DNA from: Cunninghamella blakesleeana
Taxonomy: Eukaryota > Mucoromycota > Mucoromycetes > Mucorales > Cunninghamellaceae
DNA length: 64,000 bases
NCBI GenBank assembly: GCA_017871115.1
Contig: JAFCIZ010000011.1
Span: forward strand, 885,501-949,500
Reading direction: 5' to 3'
Shown here: positions 60,762 through 64,000 of the stretch, piece after piece
Position numbering within the stretch: the stretch's first letter is position 1
Layout of the letters: every line of letters begins with the position of its first letter
Position numbers and translations under genes: made by a program
The notes under the pieces: model-generated
Database searches by the model: none
What the model was told of the DNA's origin: nothing
Seen by the model: only the letters and a program-made list of their open reading frames with translations

Positions 60762-61124
60762 TTTATTAATTTTTATATACAGAATCAAATGTATGAAGCA
60801 TTCATGTTATTCGATTCAATTTGTAATTCACAATGGTTTATCAATACATCAATGATTTTATTTTTAAACAAAATGGACATCTTTAAAGAAAAAATAATGC
60901 GATCACCAGTCAATCATTATTTTCCGGATTATACTGGCCCTCTCCAAGATTATCAATCTGCAGCTGATTATTTTCGACGTCGATTTGAATCTCTAAATAG
61001 AAATATTAAAAAACAAGTATATATTCATTTTACCGTCGCTACAGATACAAGATTATTAGCCCATGTGATGGATTCGGTATCAGATAGTATTTTACATGAA
61101 AACTTACAAACTTTATTATTATAA
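59646..61124 (+). CDS. Heterotrimeric G-protein alpha subunit
   Basis: 349 residues, five exons (59646-59936, 60025-60182, 60296-60466, 60563-60650, 60783-61124), GT-AG throughout. Signal-transducing GTPase at the plasma membrane. N terminus MGINQS fits N-myristoylation (Gly2, Ser6) but lacks the usual palmitoylated Cys3. P-loop GAGDSGKST (36-44) has Asp39 where nearly all family members have Glu. Switch I RIKTTGI holds the catalytic Arg174. Switch [14 protein letters not shown] holds the catalytic Gln200. The base-specificity motif NKMD (265-268) is close to NKKD; the TCAT motif reads TVAT (320-323), with Val for Cys. The C terminus LQTLLL lacks the nearly invariant Gly at position -3. Length is normal and GTPase residues are intact, so it is probably functional but divergent in receptor coupling. 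Confidence 0.95.
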
Positions 61125-61243
61125 TCAGCCATCCTTTATTACAATCTCTCTCTCTCTCTCTCTCTTTCTCTAGCTATATCGCTAGCTTTTCTCTTTCCCA
61201 TACTAATTTCCCTTATTAATTTTCCCTTATTTTTTTTTATACA

Positions 61244-61267
61244 TAAATAATAATAATAATAATAATA

Positions 61268-61301
<34 letters not shown>
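61244..61301. repeat. (AAT)n microsatellite
   Basis: About 19 near-perfect TAA/AAT units interrupted once by GTA; 3' flank of the G-alpha gene. Confidence 0.85.
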
Positions 61302-61303
<2 letters not shown>

Positions 61304-61599
61304 GCAGTAACTTATACATAGATTATTTTATAAATAGACATTTATTTATTTATTTTTTTACATCGTTCGATTTTTTCTCCAAATCATAATTAATAAACAC
61401 TTAAAGTAAAAACATATAAACTAGAAAGGATAATAATAATAATAAGCATGATTAAGATTATGATCGTAACGCGAAAAATAAAAGAGTTTTTCGGAATATT
61501 AAGAATAAAAGTTCAATATTAACATTAAATAAGTGTATGTATGTGTGTGTGCATGTACTACATTATAGTGATCCCACTTGTAATTAATATACAGAAAAA

Positions 61600-61765
61600 A
61601 TGAGTTTAAAAATAGTAATACCTTCGGTTGTATCCCCGGTTTTTTTTCCTTCCCATACATCGGATCAATTCCTTGAAATAATTAGTAGTGATAAAAAAAT
61701 ACTTGATAAAACTGAATAGTTATGAAGATGAAGATGAAGATTCGATCAAGAAAAATTTAATATAA
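61600..61765 (+). pseudogene. Small coding-like frame broken by one base
   Basis: ATG at 61600 opens 39 codons (MSLKIVIPSVVSPVFFPSHT onward) ending at TAG 61717-61719. One frame over, the text continues as an acidic tail (NSYEDEDEDSIKKNLI) to TAA at 61763-61765. The switch point lies at an A7 run (61693-61699). So this could be a one-base deletion or insertion, a sequencing error in the homopolymer, or chance. The sequence before ATG (TATACAG) also resembles a splice acceptor. No family recognised. Confidence 0.3.
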
Positions 61766-62360
61766 TGATGATGATGATGATGATGATATATATATATTAA
61801 TAAAAGAAAGATACATATGCCAATAGCTTCTATTCTAGGTTTATTTTAATCTTGTACTACATACACACGTATACATATATATATATACATTTATATATAT
61901 ATTTATCCATTCTTCTGCATATACAAAAATACACAGGAAAAAACCTTTCAATTATATATTTTATTTCCTTGTATTACTTTGCTCCAATATATATTGTCTA
62001 TTCATAGACAAATGTTAAAATATTTACAACATTTATTTAAAAGTCGTTTTTAATTATCTTTTCCATGAATGTGTTCATCAAATAAGTGATGATAATTAAA
62101 AATATTTTGCACGCAAAAGTTCACCCTTTTATGGTGGAAAAAAATAAAATAAAAATTTAAACCTCAGGTACTCATACCACTCACTTGAGCACAAAAATTC
62201 TTCAAATTGAAATATAATCATTTCTTTATTCTTCCTCTCACTGTAACTTTTTCACTTATGATTTCTTTTTACAGCTTTTGAACTTTTATTATATATTCTA
62301 TTAATTCAATTTAAGTTTTCATTCTGATTACTATTTATCAATCATTAAACATCAATTAGA

Positions 62361-63240
62361 AATGAATTCTTTACCAAATGAAATAATAAAAAATATATTC
62401 ACGTTTTTATCACAAAGATTCGCAGTAACCGTTAGTTCAACGGTATGTAAGGTTTGGCATTGACCTTTTTTTAAATTTTTATTTTATTCTATAATTCATA
62501 TATACACTAAACAACTATTAAAAAGATGTATTCAATTGCAAAAAGAAATAACCATCCATAATAAACTTATTGGTCATTACATTCAACATTGGATATTCCA
62601 TTTTTGTTATGCACTAGATATAGAAGATTTATTAGAATTGACAAAAACGGTACCAGATATACATTCTATTAATAGCTCTACGATCATTTTTCTTATGGAT
62701 ATTTTGCCTATATTTAATGATATACCTAAAAATAATAGTTTTTCTCGATTGTAACACTTACACATTTTGAAGAGTGGTATACGATTTTTAATTATACAAT
62801 CTTGTTTAATCATAAAAGCAAAGTAGAATCAATTGGTGTCAAATATATTCAAGAAATGATAAATTACAACAGAAGAAAACAACCTTCTTCACTTATTCAT
62901 TTCATGCTTTTTAGCCAATCACCATCAACACCTTTACTTTTTTATGCTTTTTCTAATCGTCATCACTTTTCCTGCTCTAATGAATGACTCTCATACTACC
63001 AACATCTAGGCAGTTAACCAATTTAAATTTTTATTGCCCAATATATTCGCCCAACACAGGTATCAGCTTATTCTATTTTGATGAATATACATTGGAATAC
63101 ATACACTAACCGTGCTTACATACTGTGTCTTTATCAATTGTATATTTTTATACATCTACTTCTGGAGAGGATACTGATACTGATACTGGCATAATATATG
63201 AAAATGCTACTACATCTCTACATTTCAACAGGTTCACTAT
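62361..63240 (+). pseudogene. Decayed F-box protein gene
   Basis: Begins with a good F-box: MNSLPNEIIKNIFTFLSQRF, then AVTVSSTVCKVWH, and a stop at 62461-62463 right after the VCKVW motif. Downstream, protein-like text persists in changing frames: CIQLQKEITIHNKLIGHYIQ (62527 on) to a stop at 62752; another frame from about 62755 (TLTHFEEWYTIFNYTILFNH onward) to 62987; then MTLILPTSRQLTNLNFYCPI to 63108. At least two frameshifts and two stops are needed, without splice sites that would remove them. It is therefore a pseudogene of the SCF substrate-receptor type, related in kind to the intact F-box gene at 38031-39466. Confidence 0.6.
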
Positions 63241-63544
63241 TTATTAGATTATCTCATTCAGTATGTGACATCATTTGCCATATTTTATTATTACTTTGAT
63301 ATTTTACTATATAATAAAATATTTAATATTCTTTCTTTCTTCAGGCCATCTTATATGTGGATAATATTAGTATTGTCTTGTTAATCACTTTTTAATTATC
63401 ATAATAGATGTATATATTTTAATACTAAATAAGTAAAAAATTAAATCTCAGAAGATTTTTTAAAAATATTAAAAAAAATCATTGAACAATGGTTTTTTTC
63501 CTTCTCTTCCCGCAACTTTTTTTATATAAAAAAAAATTGTATTA

Positions 63545-64000
63545 ATGAATAATAATCGTTGCCAAAGTTGCCAGTCAACAAAATTTAAATATGATATAGA
63601 AAGTGAATTATATATTTGTACTAATTGTGGATTAGTGATTGATGAAGTACATTTTTTTGATCAACACAATTCAGAGGAAGATCAAGGCAACAGTAACTAC
63701 AGCTTAATACCAGCAGAACAAAAAGAATTGAAACAAGTTAAAACACCATCAAGAAAAGTAAGTTTCTATAAATTTTACCTATTTATATTTACCTATTTAT
63801 ATTTTATTTATTAATTACTATTTATTATAATGAATATCTTGTATTTGTTTTGTATTATTTTATTATAATAGCCAAAGTATGCTGAACTCTTGTTACGTAT
63901 GAAGGACGGTTTTCAGGCTACTATGGAAGAATATAAATATGGTCAGCAACTTTTACAACTTTATTTGAATGATGAAAGAAAAGTTTATGAATACGCCTAT
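63545..64000 (+). CDS. Zinc-ribbon protein (TFIIB-type N terminus), truncated by window edge
   Basis: Exons 63545-63757 and 63872-64000 (continues to the right); GT-AG, phase 0. The N terminus NNNRCQSCQSTKFKYDIESE followed by LYICTNCGLVIDE is a four-cysteine zinc ribbon (Cys6, Cys9, Cys25, Cys28) of the TFIIB/Brf/archaeal TFB type. The next exon reads PKYAELLLRMKDGFQATMEE and is helical, but I do not see the usual TFIIB B-finger or cyclin repeat yet. Candidates are a general transcription factor subunit (TFIIB, Brf or Rrn7-like) or an unrelated zinc-ribbon protein; the missing part decides. A C/T-rich leader lies at 63485-63520. Confidence 0.65.

Larger units (their letters stand above)
61125..62360. 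other. Intergenic region with (AAT)n and a small coding-like frame
   Basis: (CT)n just after the G-alpha stop (61146-61170), an (AAT)n/(TAA)n run at 61244-61301, (GAT)n at 61764-61788, and the small frame listed at 61600-61765. Nothing else seen. Confidence 0.45.

Noticed and set aside
1..64000. CRISPR arrays, prophage, intact transposons, rRNA or telomere repeats
   Set aside because: Looked for and not seen; repeats present are simple microsatellites and one short 22-base tandem repeat.

Overview
The window is very AT-rich nuclear DNA from a fungus. Genes carry many short GT-AG introns (mostly about 50 to 150 bases) and are separated by low-complexity intergenic DNA made of A/T homopolymers, (AT)n and (AAT)n runs. 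The gene set (a fused URA2, an Sfp1-like factor, RRN3, FHIP, a fungal-type G-alpha, F-box proteins) together with a Gemin7 homologue, which budding yeast lacks, points to an early-diverging fungus, most likely Mucoromycota (Mucorales type). The taxon is inference; no rRNA or marker locus is present. I recognised no tRNA, rRNA, CRISPR array or intact transposon.

Layout. 1-5067 (-): 5' part of URA2, the fused glutaminase/carbamoyl-phosphate synthase with the start of an inactive dihydroorotase-like domain. 6108-6344 (-): Gemin7-like. 8755-9957 (+): Sfp1-like zinc-finger factor. 10604-11030 (+): a three-exon metallothionein whose first coding exon has 8 bases. 11319-11720 (+): an 83-residue single-pass membrane protein. 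11930-12146 (-): a coding-like relic. 14546-16790 (+): nine-exon FLVCR-like MFS transporter with a 13-base exon. 17044-17928 (-): MEA1-like protein. 18483-19859 (+): Gln/Ser-rich protein with two C-terminal membrane segments. 22569-25822 (-): RRN3. 26247-27860 (+): three-finger C2H2 factor. 30240-30619 (+) and 31462-31938 (-): two unrecognised small genes. 34455-36665 (-): low-complexity coiled-coil protein. 38031-39466 (-): F-box protein. 41324-43336 (+): 670-residue orphan. 45688-50237 (-): FHIP. 51971-54660 (+): Asn/His/Gln-rich protein. 55427-56161 (-): AT-hook coiled-coil protein. 59646-61124 (+): G-protein alpha subunit. 62361-63240 (+): decayed F-box pseudogene. 63545 to the right edge (+): zinc-ribbon protein.

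The genes do not form one pathway. Several serve growth and ribosome production (URA2 for pyrimidines, the Sfp1-like factor, RRN3 for RNA polymerase I), others RNP assembly (Gemin7), endosome transport (FHIP), signalling (G-alpha) and metal binding (metallothionein). Two sequence-level patterns recur. Almost every start codon is preceded, on its own coding strand, by a C/T-rich tract. Intergenic DNA repeatedly carries T-run/A-run junctions. I did not find a clear new multi-gene system. The most distinctive items are the metallothionein, the Gemin7 homologue, the divergent G-alpha, the small membrane protein and the coding relics.
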